From assembly GCF_014643535.1 (NCBI RefSeq), contig NZ_BMJQ01000009.1, positions 248,001 to 312,000 on the forward strand: a DNA stretch of 64,000 nt, written 5' to 3'. Below are positions 50,184 through 58,983 of the stretch, in pieces (the stretch's first letter is position 1; the number at the start of each line of letters is the position of its first letter). The position numbers were made by a program, and so were the translations under genes. Source of the DNA: Aliidongia dinghuensis. GTDB lineage: Bacteria > Pseudomonadota > Alphaproteobacteria > ATCC43930 > CGMCC-115725. Under the pieces are notes generated by a model. That model was not told where the DNA came from, made no database searches, and saw only the letters and a program-made list of their open reading frames with translations.

Positions 50184-51426
50184 CGCTGCCCTCCACGACG
50201 TCCCACATCAGCCGGGCGTCGAACGACCGGGAGGCGAGCATGGTCAGCACGACGACCGCGGCGAAGGCGACCGCCCCCGGTTTGGCCTCGACCCGGGTGA
50301 GACTGCCGAACTGCACGAGTGCCGTCAGGATCGAGATCATGAACACGTCGATGTTCGACCAGCGGCCGATGCCCTCGATGAAGCGGTAAAGCCGGGTCCG
50401 GAGCATGACCTGCCGGGTGAAGCCGCGCCGGATCGCCAGCAAGAACCAGGTGAGGCCCGAGAGCTTGATGAGCGGCACCGCGATCGAGGCCACGAACACG
50501 ATCGCGGCGAGCGGCCAGAGCCCGAGCTGGATAAGCTCGCGCACGCCGGCGAAGATCGTCGACGGCTCGTCGCGCCCAAAACGGACGATGCTGAGGATCG
50601 GCAGGATGTTCGTGAGGATGTAGAGGAAGAAGGCAGCTGCGGTCAGCGCCGCCGTACGGTTGAACGCATCGGGCCGGCGCCAATGGAGTGCCGTGCCGCA
50701 GCGCGGACAGCGCGCGCCCTCGACCGTGAGCGGCGCCATGAGGCCGCAGCCGTGGCAGTCGATCACGTCGCCCGTCTCGCTGCCGGCAACCGAGCCCGGC
50801 CCGATCGCGCGCCAGACCGCGCGCGGATCGAGCACGGCATCGACCGCGAGCACGGTCAGCGCGAACGCCAGGAAGGCCCAGCCGCCGAAGCCGATCTCGA
50901 CTTGGGCGACGTCGCGGACGCGGGTATATGCCACGACGCTACCGAGCAGATACACCTCGGTCATCGCCCAGGGGCGCAGGCGGAGCGACTGGCGGAACAG
51001 CCAGCCAAGCCAGGACCGGGTCCCATCCGACAGGCGCCGGCCGCGCAGCACGAGGGTGAGCGACGGCAGCAGGGCCGCGAGCCACAGGATGGGTGCCGCC
51101 ACGCTGAACAGGCCGACGAGCGTGCCGAGCCCGGGATAGCCGTCGTTCCACAGCGCCCACGCGCCGGTCGCCGTGAGATTGTACCGCTCCGCGCCCTCGA
51201 ACCGCACGACCATCAGCGGCTCGAGATTGGCCGGCAGCAGCAGCAGGGCAGCGGCGAGCGCCAAGGCCAGTGCGGCGCCTGCACCGCCGGGAATGCGCCG
51301 CAACAGCACGGCGCCGCACCGTCCGCATTCGGCGACGGAATGGGCCGGCAGGGGCGGCAGAGTCTGGGCGAGACCGCAATCGGGGCAGTAGATCCGCCCC
51401 ATCCGCTCGGCAGGCGCAGGATTCAT
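50176..51426 (-). CDS. pqiA: PqiA-like inner-membrane protein
   Basis: This 416-residue protein has two PqiA halves, each with a zinc-ribbon-like Cys pair set (YCPDCGL with CGRCGA near the start; DCHGCGL with CPRCGT near residue 235) and about four membrane spans. NILPILSIVRFGRDEPSTIFAGV and RWSNIDVFMISILTALVQFG are signature segments. The ATG at 51426 (MNPAPAERM) follows GAGGGG; an upstream in-frame ATG at 51489 would add a non-conserved lead. With pqiB and pqiC it forms an operon for lipid or stress transport in the envelope. Confidence 0.93.
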   Translation of the reverse strand: MNPAPAERMGRIYCPDCGLAQTLPPLPAHSVAECGRCGAVLLRRIPGGAGAALALALAAALLLLPANLEPLMVVRFEGAERYNLTATGAWALWNDGYPGLGTLVGLFSVAAPILWLAALLPSLTLVLRGRRLSDGTRSWLGWLFRQSLRLRPWAMTEVYLLGSVVAYTRVRDVAQVEIGFGGWAFLAFALTVLAVDAVLDPRAVWRAIGPGSVAGSETGDVIDCHGCGLMAPLTVEGARCPRCGTALHWRRPDAFNRTAALTAAAFFLYILTNILPILSIVRFGRDEPSTIFAGVRELIQLGLWPLAAIVFVASIAVPLIKLSGLTWFLLAIRRGFTRQVMLRTRLYRFIEGIGRWSNIDVFMISILTALVQFGSLTRVEAKPGAVAFAAVVVLTMLASRSFDARLMWDVVEGSDE

Positions 51427-51532
51427 CGGACCCCTCGAGCCGCGGCGCCACGACGCCGGCGCCCGACAGAGAAACGCCGCCGCGTTCAATAAGTTGCGCG
51501 ACCCGGAGACCGCTCGCCCCGCGGTATGGGGA

Positions 51533-53587
51533 TCAGGACGGCGGCATCTCGGAGGGCGTGGCCTGCGGGATCTGCGGGATCTTGATCGTGTAGGTCGGCG
51601 ACCGTCCGGAAGCGGCCGGTTCGGTTACCGTGCCCGATGGCGCCGGCGTTGCGACCGATGGCGCGTCCGGCGGCGCGACGCCGGCTGCCGGGGCGATCGT
51701 TGGCGAAGGGCTCGCCAGCGGAGGGCTCGCCGGCGTGGAGTTGGGCGGCATGGGGTTGGGCGGCGTCACCGTCGCCGTCACCGGCGCATCCGGCGGTGAA
51801 AGTGCCGAAGACAGCGGATCCGGCTGCGGCGGGGGCGACGACGCGGCATTGACGGACGGTGCCATCGCCGCCGGCGCGGCCGGAGGTGCGGCGGGCGATG
51901 GCGGAGGCGGCGGCGAAGTCGGTGCCGTCACCGCCGCCGTCACCGGCGCATCCGGCGGCGAGAGCGCGGAAGCGAGCCCGTCGGGCTGCGGCGAAGGTGA
52001 CGATGCGGCGTTGACGGGCGGCACCGTCACCGATGGCGTGGTCGGAAGTGCAGCAGGCGGCGAACTTGGCGTCACGGCCGCCGTTACCGGAGGATCGAGC
52101 GACGGCGCGGGTGGTGGCGAGACCGCGGGGGTGGGCGGCGCCGGCGGCAACGCTTCGGGGCTCGGCGGCGAGCTCGCCGCCGGCGTCGCCGCGGCGGCCT
52201 GTGCGTTCGATGGCTGATCGGCCGGCCCACCCGGCGCCGACACGGCAATTGCCTGGCCCTGGGCTTCAGGGGCGGCTTCAGGGGCGGCATTGGGTTGTTC
52301 AGCATTGGGTTCGGGCGGCGCAGCGGGCGGTACCGGGCCGCTGCCGAGCGCCCGCGCCAGCGCCTGCTGGTTCGCCGGGTACCAGATGTTGCCCATGTGC
52401 CCGCCGTGCGGGAACAGGGTCAGCCGGTTACCGAGCGTCGCCTGCAGATAGGCCACGTCCTCGGGCCGGACGAGGAAATCGTCGGCATTGTGGAAGATCT
52501 CGACCTCGCGGTGGTTCGCGAGGAAGTCGTGCAGGCCGTAGAGCGTCTCGCCCTTCAGCCGCTCGCTCCCCGCCTGCGCACCGCCCAGCTGCGGCGCGAT
52601 GAACTTCGCGAGATAATCCTCGAAGCCGTATTGCGCCGCCTCCCGCTCGCGCGCGTCGAGATGGGTCGCGTCCGCCGGCGTCTTCAGGATGCCCAGATCC
52701 TTGATCTGCTGCGTCACCATGATGACGTCGCTCAAGCTGCTGCGGAACAGGCCGAACAGCACATACTTCAGCTGGTCATCGGTCAGCGTGTTGCGCTGGG
52801 CGAGATCGCGGAAATAGGGCGCCCCCTTGGGATCGGTCAGGCGCGCGTCGGCCACCAGCTTGAAGGCGTGCGCCTTCGCCGTCTTCTTCTCGTCCGCCGA
52901 CCAGTCGGCGCCGGTCGCGGCCAGGCTGTCGAGCAGATGCAGATCGTAGAACGTATCGACCGGCGGATTGAGCAGCACGACCTTGTCGAAGCGGAGCCGC
53001 GGATGGTCGGCCTCGCGCGCCGCCAGGAACGCGCCTTCGAGCGCGCCCATCGAATAGCCGACGAGCTTGGTCTTGCGGATCTTCATGCCATCGGCCCGCA
53101 CCGCATGGTCGCGCGCGCGGACGATGAAATTCTCAAGGTCGCCGGCATCGACGCTCGGGATGCCGACATAGCCCGAGGTCGAGGCACCGAGCGCGAATTG
53201 CCAGTTGAACGCGTCGGGCACGACGATGACGTTGTAGCCCATGGCGAAGATCTGGCCGCCCAGATAGAGCGCGAGCGGATCCTCCGCGACCGAGCCCAGG
53301 CCCGAGATCAGCACGACGAGGTCGGCCGGCTTCTCCTGGCGATAGGTCACATAATAGACACGCGCCCTGTTCTCGAACAGCGGCGTGCGTGCCCGGGCCG
53401 GCAGCAGGGTCAGGTCCTTGACTTGCTTCTCCGGCAGCTTCGGATCGTTGAGCAGGGCGACCGACGCCGTCGCGAGCCACGAGTCCCGGTAGGGATAGTC
53501 ATAATTGGCCGGAACCTCGGCGGCCCGGGCCGCAGCGGCGCCCAGGCAGCCGAGCGCCAGGGCCGACGCGGCGAGCGGTTTCCACAT
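51533..53587 (-). CDS. Exported alpha/beta hydrolase with long Pro/Ala-rich repeat tail
   Basis: This 684-residue protein has a signal peptide (residues 1-22), an alpha/beta hydrolase domain (about residues 35-420) and a low-complexity tail (about 420-684). The nucleophile elbow is LVGYSMGALEG (Ser about residue 200), and FPHGGHMGNIW near residue 410 probably holds the His. The tail is built of Pro, Ala, Ser, Thr and Val and contains a segment repeated about three times (NAASS...SALSPPDAPVTAAVT). Such a tail could span the periplasm or cell wall. I cannot name a substrate. It is a single gene between pqiA and a response regulator. Confidence 0.8.
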   Translation of the reverse strand: MWKPLAASALALGCLGAAAARAAEVPANYDYPYRDSWLATASVALLNDPKLPEKQVKDLTLLPARARTPLFENRARVYYVTYRQEKPADLVVLISGLGSVAEDPLALYLGGQIFAMGYNVIVVPDAFNWQFALGASTSGYVGIPSVDAGDLENFIVRARDHAVRADGMKIRKTKLVGYSMGALEGAFLAAREADHPRLRFDKVVLLNPPVDTFYDLHLLDSLAATGADWSADEKKTAKAHAFKLVADARLTDPKGAPYFRDLAQRNTLTDDQLKYVLFGLFRSSLSDVIMVTQQIKDLGILKTPADATHLDAREREAAQYGFEDYLAKFIAPQLGGAQAGSERLKGETLYGLHDFLANHREVEIFHNADDFLVRPEDVAYLQATLGNRLTLFPHGGHMGNIWYPANQQALARALGSGPVPPAAPPEPNAEQPNAAPEAAPEAQGQAIAVSAPGGPADQPSNAQAAAATPAASSPPSPEALPPAPPTPAVSPPPAPSLDPPVTAAVTPSSPPAALPTTPSVTVPPVNAASSPSPQPDGLASALSPPDAPVTAAVTAPTSPPPPPSPAAPPAAPAAMAPSVNAASSPPPQPDPLSSALSPPDAPVTATVTPPNPMPPNSTPASPPLASPSPTIAPAAGVAPPDAPSVATPAPSGTVTEPAASGRSPTYTIKIPQIPQATPSEMPPS
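51765..52110. repeat. Internal tandem repeat in the hydrolase tail
   Basis: Copies beginning GTCACCG at 51765, GTCACCG at 51927 and GTCACGG at 52071 share about 40 well-matched bases (GCCGTCACCGGCGCATCCGG core in the first two). The periods are 162 and 144 bases, both multiples of three. The third copy is the most diverged. Confidence 0.75.
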
Positions 53588-53794
53588 GATGATGAGCCAC
53601 TCCGAACACTCGCCTCACGGCGGCAACCCGACGTCCAATGGCATGTCGGCCGCGGCGCGAGGCTCGTCTGGCAAACCCCGCCTCCCGGCCGAACGTTCCG
53701 CGGCACCCGGTCCGAGGCAAGTCGGCGCGAATCCGGAATGCACCCATAACCACATCGAGACGGATCGTTTCTTCGAGACGACTGTTATCGAGAG

Positions 53795-54166
53795 ATGGAA
53801 CAGCGAAATCCGACGATCCTGCTGGTCGACGACGACGCCGATATTCGGAACGTGACTCGCGCTTTACTTGAAAGCCTGGGTTACGTCGTCATCGACGTGC
53901 CTCATCCGGCGGCGGCGCTCGAGATCGTCTCCGGGCCGGCGCAGATCGATCTGGTTTTCACCGATATCCAGATGCCGGACATGAGCGGCTTCGAGCTGGC
54001 CAGCCGGATCGCGAGCCTGCGCCCGGGGCTGCCCGTGGTCTACGCGACCGGCTTCACCGGCGTGTTCGCCGAAAATGACAATCATCCGCCCGGCCCGATC
54101 GTAGCCAAGCCCTATCGCATGGCGACGCTACGCAGCGTTGTCGACAGTTCACTTACGGGCCGTTGA
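53795..54166 (+). CDS. Single-domain response regulator (receiver only)
   Basis: This 123-residue CheY-like protein has the acidic pocket LVDDDAD (residues about 10-16), the phosphoacceptor Asp in FTDIQMPDMSG (about residue 57), the YATGF switch region and the conserved Lys in VAKPYR (about residue 108). No output domain is attached, and no histidine kinase lies nearby, so it works with a distant partner. The receiver form ending in KPYRM is typical of those paired with hybrid kinases in alphaproteobacteria. It converges on the dehydratase gene with a 14-base gap. Confidence 0.92.
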   Translation: MEQRNPTILLVDDDADIRNVTRALLESLGYVVIDVPHPAAALEIVSGPAQIDLVFTDIQMPDMSGFELASRIASLRPGLPVVYATGFTGVFAENDNHPPGPIVAKPYRMATLRSVVDSSLTGR

Positions 54167-54180
54167 CGCTCCTCAGCCTG

Positions 54181-55155
54181 TTACACGGCAGGCGTGCCGC
54201 CCCGCAGGATCTGGGCGAACAGCGGCGCATCGATATTGCCGCCGGTCAGCACGACCGCGGCCCGCCGGCCGGCATAGCGCTGACGCTCGGCGATCAGGGC
54301 CGCGAGGGGTGCGGCACCAGCCCCCTCGGCGAGGTTATGGGTATCGGCGTAATAGGCACGCACCGCATCCGCGATCGCCGCGTCGCCGACCTGGACGATC
54401 CGGGCGGCACCGGCGCGGATAATCTCGACCGGCTCCGGGAGTGGCATGCGGCAAGCCATGCCATCGGCGAAGGTCCGGGCGCTCTCGGTCGATATCGGCC
54501 GGCCGGCCTCGAACGACAGGGCGAAGGCCGGCGCCTCCGTCGAGACCACACCGACGATCTCGGTGTCGAGCCCGAGGAGGTCGCGCACGGTGATGAGCCC
54601 GCAGATGCCGGACCCCATGCCGATCGGCACATAGACGACCGCGAGGTCGGGGACGGCGGTGAACAGCTCGTGAGCATAGGTCGCAACGCCCTTCACGATC
54701 TCGGCATGGAACGCGGGCACGACATGGTAGCCGCGTGTCTCGGCGATCTCGGCGGCCACGACCCGGCTCTCGTCGAAATCCGCGCCGGCGACGATCACCT
54801 CGGCGCCGAAGGCCGCCATGGCCGCATTCTTCTCGACCGAATTGCCGGCAGGCACAACGATCACGGCAGGAATGCCGTTGCGGGCGGCGGCGATGGCGAC
54901 CGCCTGGCCATGATTGCCGCGCGTCGCCGAGACGACGCCCGGCGGCAGCGCACCCGCCCGGCGAAGCGCATCCAGATAGACCGGCACGCCGCGTGCCTTG
55001 AAGGCTCCGGTCGGCGTGTGGTTCTCGTGCTTGACGATCACGTCGACGCCGGTCCGGGCACGCAGCAGCGGCCAGGCATAGGCCGGCGTCGGCGGCACGA
55101 AACTGCGGACCAGCGGCATGACTTCGGCGAGGTCTTCGAGCGAAAAGAGCGGCAT
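54181..55155 (-). CDS. PLP-dependent threonine/serine dehydratase-like enzyme
   Basis: This 324-residue fold-type II PLP enzyme resembles threonine dehydratases (deaminases), which convert threonine to 2-oxobutyrate. The PLP Lys is in HTPTGAFKARGV (about residue 54), ATRGNHGQAVA binds the cofactor phosphate side, and GMGSGICGL is the Gly-rich phosphate loop. It is short and lacks the C-terminal ACT regulatory domain, so it is the catabolic or unregulated type. The ATG at 55155 has a weak ribosome site, but the family motif begins right there and nothing protein-like precedes it. It diverges from an AraC-type gene over 138 bases, which may control it. Confidence 0.88.
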   Translation of the reverse strand: MPLFSLEDLAEVMPLVRSFVPPTPAYAWPLLRARTGVDVIVKHENHTPTGAFKARGVPVYLDALRRAGALPPGVVSATRGNHGQAVAIAAARNGIPAVIVVPAGNSVEKNAAMAAFGAEVIVAGADFDESRVVAAEIAETRGYHVVPAFHAEIVKGVATYAHELFTAVPDLAVVYVPIGMGSGICGLITVRDLLGLDTEIVGVVSTEAPAFALSFEAGRPISTESARTFADGMACRMPLPEPVEIIRAGAARIVQVGDAAIADAVRAYYADTHNLAEGAGAAPLAALIAERQRYAGRRAAVVLTGGNIDAPLFAQILRGGTPAV

Positions 55156-55293
55156 GATGGAACTCGCGGGGCAATGACGATGCGCCGTCGATAGCCGTGC
55201 TTGTCCCCGCGCGCTTTCAGAAAACCAACCCAAACATCGGGCCTGCCGCAGCACCTCCTGGACGAGCGCGCCGGCCCAAGGCACCATCCGGCC

Positions 55294-56091
55294 ATGCTGT
55301 CCGTTTTGCTGCATGACGCCCGGGTCGAGCTCCTGCCGGCCGCGCCCTACGATGTCGGCTATACGCCCGAGGTGCCGGTCATCGGCTTCGCGTTCGAGAC
55401 CCAGGCGGGCTCCCATGCCTTCGCCTCGGACCGGGTCACGCCGTTCCGGACGCGGCCGAACAGCCTCGCCTATGTCCCACCCGGCTGCGACGTGCTGTCC
55501 CGCTCGGGCACGGGCGGCGAATACCTGACGATCCGGCTGCGGTCGGGGGCAGAGGAGCCGGACGCCCGTTCCGGCCACTTCAATGATCACGTCGATCCGG
55601 TCGCCATCGAGGCCGCGCGTCGCCTGCGGCGGCTGCTCCTGATGCGGGCGGCCGCCGATCCGCTGGAGCTCGAGCGCGAGGTCGCGATCCTGCAGGGCGC
55701 GGTCCTGCGCGCGGCGGGCGGCCCGCACGGCGACAAGATCGACGTTGCGGCCGCCCGCTGGATGACGCCGCGGCGTCTCCGCCTGATCGAGGAACTGATC
55801 GAAGCGCACATGGAGGACGGTCTCTCCGTCGCCGAGATGGCGGCATGCGTCGGCCTGTCGGCAGGCTTCTTCGGCCGCGCCTTCAAGGCCGCAGCCGGCG
55901 TCACGCCGCATGATCATCTGATCGAGCGGCGCATCGCGCGCGCCCGCCGCCTGATGGCAACGACCTCGAGCGGCCTTGCCGAAATCGCCGCCGCCTGCGG
56001 CTTCGCCTCGCACGCCCACCTGACCGCCCAGCTGCGCCGCCGGCTGGGCGTGGCGCCGAGCGCCCTCAGGCAGGCTGCTCAGAACAGATAG
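55294..56091 (+). CDS. AraC-family transcriptional regulator
   Basis: This 265-residue regulator has a ligand-sensing N-terminal part (cupin-like; about residues 1-150) and two helix-turn-helices at the C-terminus: LSVAEMAACVGLSAGFFGRAFKAAAGVTPHDHL and GLAEIAAACGFASHAHLTAQLRRRLGVAPS. The ATG at 55294 is preferred over a TTG at 55201 because protein-like sequence begins there. It diverges from the dehydratase gene and its last 13 bases overlap the convergent MipA-like gene. The target is unknown, with the divergent dehydratase the first candidate. Confidence 0.88.
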   Translation: MLSVLLHDARVELLPAAPYDVGYTPEVPVIGFAFETQAGSHAFASDRVTPFRTRPNSLAYVPPGCDVLSRSGTGGEYLTIRLRSGAEEPDARSGHFNDHVDPVAIEAARRLRRLLLMRAAADPLELEREVAILQGAVLRAAGGPHGDKIDVAAARWMTPRRLRLIEELIEAHMEDGLSVAEMAACVGLSAGFFGRAFKAAAGVTPHDHLIERRIARARRLMATTSSGLAEIAAACGFASHAHLTAQLRRRLGVAPSALRQAAQNR

Positions 56092-56918
56092 CCAACCGAG
56101 AAATTCGCGTCGTACTGGAAGCGCGCCTGCGTCAGCGGACTGTGTGCGGCGTCGCCCAGCAACCGCTGGCCGGTGACGCCGCCTTCGAGCAGCCACTGAT
56201 CGCCGAGGATCCAGGTGAGGTTCGCGCCGATCCCGGTGCTCTGCAGCCCGCCCCCGGCGTTGAAGCGCGGCAGGCCGGAGCGCAGATGCTGGGTCGCGCT
56301 GATGCCGAACTCGTGCCGATTGTAGGTGTCATCGACGAAGGTGGCCGACGGGCCGACAAACACGAAGAAGCGGTCGTTGCAGCAGACCGGCAGGTAAGCG
56401 GAGAGATCGCCGGCGAAGCCGTCGACGCCGCCCAGGGCGCGCCGCACGTCGGCACGCAGAACGACCGGGAAGATCACATATTCGGCGAACAGTTTCGGCA
56501 CCGGGGCGTAGCCGATGTCGCCGGTGCCGTGCAGCCGCGTGGCGCTGTCTGCCTGGCGGCCCATGTCGAGACCGAGCGAGGCACCGATGCGATAGGTCTT
56601 GTCAATGAGGAGGTTCACGCCCAAACCTTCCCCGGTCGAGAAGAAGACCTGGTCCTTATAGCGGACATCGATGTCCGGTCCGATCTCGACACGGTATTTG
56701 CCGGCGCCGGGATAGAGCGGCTGCAGGTCAGCGGCGGGGCCAACCTCGATCTGCCAGTCGGGCGGCGTGCCCTGGAACAGTGACTGCAGCGGCACGCCCG
56801 CCGAATATTGCCATTCCGCCATGGGCGACGGCGTCTGCGCCCGGGCCTGGGGGCAGGCCCAGATCACGGCCGCAAGGGAAAGCAGCATCCAGAGGGTCCG
56901 GCGAATGAACCGTGTCAT
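56079..56918 (-). CDS. MipA/OmpV-family outer-membrane protein
   Basis: This 279-residue protein has a signal peptide (residues 1-27, ending ARAQ) and amphipathic beta-strands through to a C-terminal Phe (FSVGYLF), which is the usual outer-membrane barrel end. MAEWQYSAGVPLQSLF and PLYPGAGKYRVEIGPDIDVRYKD match the MipA/OmpV opening, and GASLGLDMGRQ follows. The ATG at 56918 follows CAGGAAG. MipA-like proteins scaffold murein enzymes or act as porins; the role here is open. It is divergent from the SDR gene. Confidence 0.82.
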   Translation of the reverse strand: MTRFIRRTLWMLLSLAAVIWACPQARAQTPSPMAEWQYSAGVPLQSLFQGTPPDWQIEVGPAADLQPLYPGAGKYRVEIGPDIDVRYKDQVFFSTGEGLGVNLLIDKTYRIGASLGLDMGRQADSATRLHGTGDIGYAPVPKLFAEYVIFPVVLRADVRRALGGVDGFAGDLSAYLPVCCNDRFFVFVGPSATFVDDTYNRHEFGISATQHLRSGLPRFNAGGGLQSTGIGANLTWILGDQWLLEGGVTGQRLLGDAAHSPLTQARFQYDANFSVGYLF

Positions 56919-57133
56919 CTTCCTGCCGCTCCTGACCGATACCGCGCCGAGGCGCCGCCCGCGGATCCTACGAACGCGAACCTGCCAACGGGTTGCACGC
57001 CGGATCATTCCGCCACAGTGACACTGCCGCGACGTTTTTTCTCCAATGTCATCAAGGGTCTTCGCCTCGACGCAAAAATCCTGATACTCGGGGGCTCGAC
57101 CGCAAGCGGACAGACCTCGGGGAGGAAGCGAGC

Positions 57134-57892
57134 ATGAACGAAGGATTGAAGATCGCCGTCGTGACGGGCGCCGGTTCCGGCATCGGCCGGAGTTGCGCAT
57201 TGGCGTTGCTGGGTGCCGGCTACGGCGTGGCACTCGCCGGGCGGCGGCGCGAGCAGCTCGAGGAAACGGCGGGCCTCGCTGGTGCAGCGGCCGAGCGCGC
57301 ACTGGCGGTCCCGACCGACGTCAGCGATCCCGCCTCGGTCGCGACCCTCTTCGCCGCGGTGAAAGAGCGGTTTGGCCGGCTCGACCTTCTGTTCAACAAC
57401 GCCGGCGTCAACGTGCCCGACGTGGCATTCGAGGATCTGACGGCCGAGCAGTGGAACCAGGTCGTAGCGATCAACCTGACCGGCTCGTTCCTGTGCGCGC
57501 AGGCGGCGTTCCGCATGATGAAGGACCAGACGCCGCAAGGCGGCCGCATCATCAACAACGGCTCGATCTCGGCCCATGCGCCGCGGCCGAACTCGGCGCC
57601 CTATACCTCGACCAAGCACGCGATCACGGGCTTGACCAAGTCGATCTCGCTCGACGGGCGCAAGTACGACATCGCCTGCGGCCAGATCGACATCGGCAAC
57701 GCGGTCACCGCCATGGGCGGCCGCATGGCCAAGGGCGTGCCGCAGGCCAACGGCACGATCGCGCCCGAGGCGGTCATGGACGTGGGCGAAGTCGCTCGCG
57801 CGCTCCTCTACATGGCGAGCCTGCCGCCGGAAGCAAACGTGCAGTTCATGACCGTCATGGCCACCAAGATGCCGTTCGTCGGCCGCGGCTAA
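57134..57892 (+). CDS. Short-chain dehydrogenase/reductase (SDR)
   Basis: This 252-residue classical SDR has the NAD(P)-binding [14 protein letters not shown] (about residues 9-22), the NNAG motif in [12 protein letters not shown], the catalytic Ser in [10 protein letters not shown] and the Tyr-Lys pair in [12 protein letters not shown]. The ATG at 57134 has a strong GGAGGAAG site; the frame runs further upstream only by chance. The substrate is unknown. It ends in front of an inverted-repeat region and the nag operon, but the 148-base gap suggests a separate unit. Confidence 0.92.
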   Translation: MNEGLKIAVVTGAGSGIGRSCALALLGAGYGVALAGRRREQLEETAGLAGAAAERALAVPTDVSDPASVATLFAAVKERFGRLDLLFNNAGVNVPDVAFEDLTAEQWNQVVAINLTGSFLCAQAAFRMMKDQTPQGGRIINNGSISAHAPRPNSAPYTSTKHAITGLTKSISLDGRKYDIACGQIDIGNAVTAMGGRMAKGVPQANGTIAPEAVMDVGEVARALLYMASLPPEANVQFMTVMATKMPFVGRG

Positions 57893-57905
57893 GAAGGGCT
57901 TGGAA

Positions 57906-57958
57906 GGGACAAAACCGTCGTTTTTGACGGGATTGTCCCCCTTTTGCGGGATTGTTCC
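57906..57958. promoter_or_regulatory. Inverted and direct repeats upstream of the nag operon
   Basis: GGGACAA (57906-57912) and TTGTCCC (57933-57939) enclose CCGTC and GACGG arms. CGGGATTGT then recurs from 57928 and from 57947, giving three half-sites. It lies 14 bases after the SDR stop and about 80 before nagK, so it could be an operator for the nag genes or a terminator for the SDR gene. Confidence 0.5.
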
Positions 57959-58040
57959 GGGCGCTTGACGATCTCGCCCGCTCGCCGCCCGGCGTCGCTC
58001 TAGTATGATCCCAAGAGATCGCAACGGAGCAGGCCAGGGC

Positions 58041-58937
58041 ATGACGACGGAGGGGGAACTTTATCTGGGTGTGGACGGCGGCGGCACCGGCTGCCGGGCC
58101 AGACTCGTGGACGGCGCGGGACGTCGCCTCGGCGACGGCAAGGCCGGGGCGGCGAACATCCGCCTGGGCCTGGACGCGAGCTGGCGCCAGATCCTGGTGG
58201 CGGCCGACGAGGCGCTGGCCGAGGCCGGGCTCGATCGCCGGGCGTTCCCCCGCATCCATGCCGGGCTCGGCCTTGCCGGCATCACCGATGCGGCCGACGC
58301 CGCGCGGGTCGTGGTCGCCGCTCCCGACTTCGCCCATGTCGCCGCCGAGACCGACGCGCACACGGCGTGCCTCGGTGCGTTCGGCGGCCGCGACGGCGCG
58401 ATCCTGATCCTCGGCACCGGCAGCGCCGGCTATGCGCTGGTCGGCGGCTGCGGCCACCCGATCGGCGGCTGGGGCTTCGAGATTTCCGACGACGGCAGCG
58501 GCGCGCAGCTCGGCCGCGAGGCGATCCGCGCGGCGGTGCGCGCCTATGACGGGCTCGGCCCCGAAAGCGACCTGACGCGCGCGATCATGGCGCGGCTCGG
58601 CGGCCATCCGCCCCAGGTCGTCGCCTGGGTGGGCGGCGCCAAGCCCGGCGACTACGGCAGCCTCGCTCCGACAGTGCTCGACCATGCCGGGGCAGGCGAC
58701 CCGGTCGCGACCGCCCTCGTCCAGGCGACGGCCGATCATGTCGCGCATTTCGTCGACCGGCTGCTGGCACTCGGTGCCGCCCATGATCGTCGGGGCCGGG
58801 TCGCCCTCATGGGCGGCCTCGCGCCGGCGATCACGGGCTGGCTCGCCCCCCGCACCCGTGCCTGCCTTGCCGCACCCGAAGGCGACGCCATGGACGGCGC
58901 CATCCTGCTGGCACGCCGCCAGAGCGCCGCGCCATGA
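58041..58937 (+). CDS. nagK: N-acetylglucosamine kinase (BadF/BadG/BcrA/BcrD ATPase family)
   Basis: This 298-residue sugar kinase of the BadF/BadG family phosphorylates GlcNAc to GlcNAc-6-phosphate. LYLGVDGGGTGCRARLVDG is the phosphate-1 motif, AETDAHTACLGAFGG with GAILILGTGSAGYAL the central region, and GWGFEISDDGSGAQLGREA the adenosine side. The following genes encode the next two pathway steps. The ATG at 58041 is chosen by alignment with the family start; an in-frame ATG at 58005 adds 12 residues. A repeat-rich regulatory region lies upstream. Confidence 0.9.
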   Translation: MTTEGELYLGVDGGGTGCRARLVDGAGRRLGDGKAGAANIRLGLDASWRQILVAADEALAEAGLDRRAFPRIHAGLGLAGITDAADAARVVVAAPDFAHVAAETDAHTACLGAFGGRDGAILILGTGSAGYALVGGCGHPIGGWGFEISDDGSGAQLGREAIRAAVRAYDGLGPESDLTRAIMARLGGHPPQVVAWVGGAKPGDYGSLAPTVLDHAGAGDPVATALVQATADHVAHFVDRLLALGAAHDRRGRVALMGGLAPAITGWLAPRTRACLAAPEGDAMDGAILLARRQSAAP

Positions 58938-58983
58938 CCGGCGATCCCGCCCCCCTTTCCTGCCCATTCCGATCGAGATCCGC

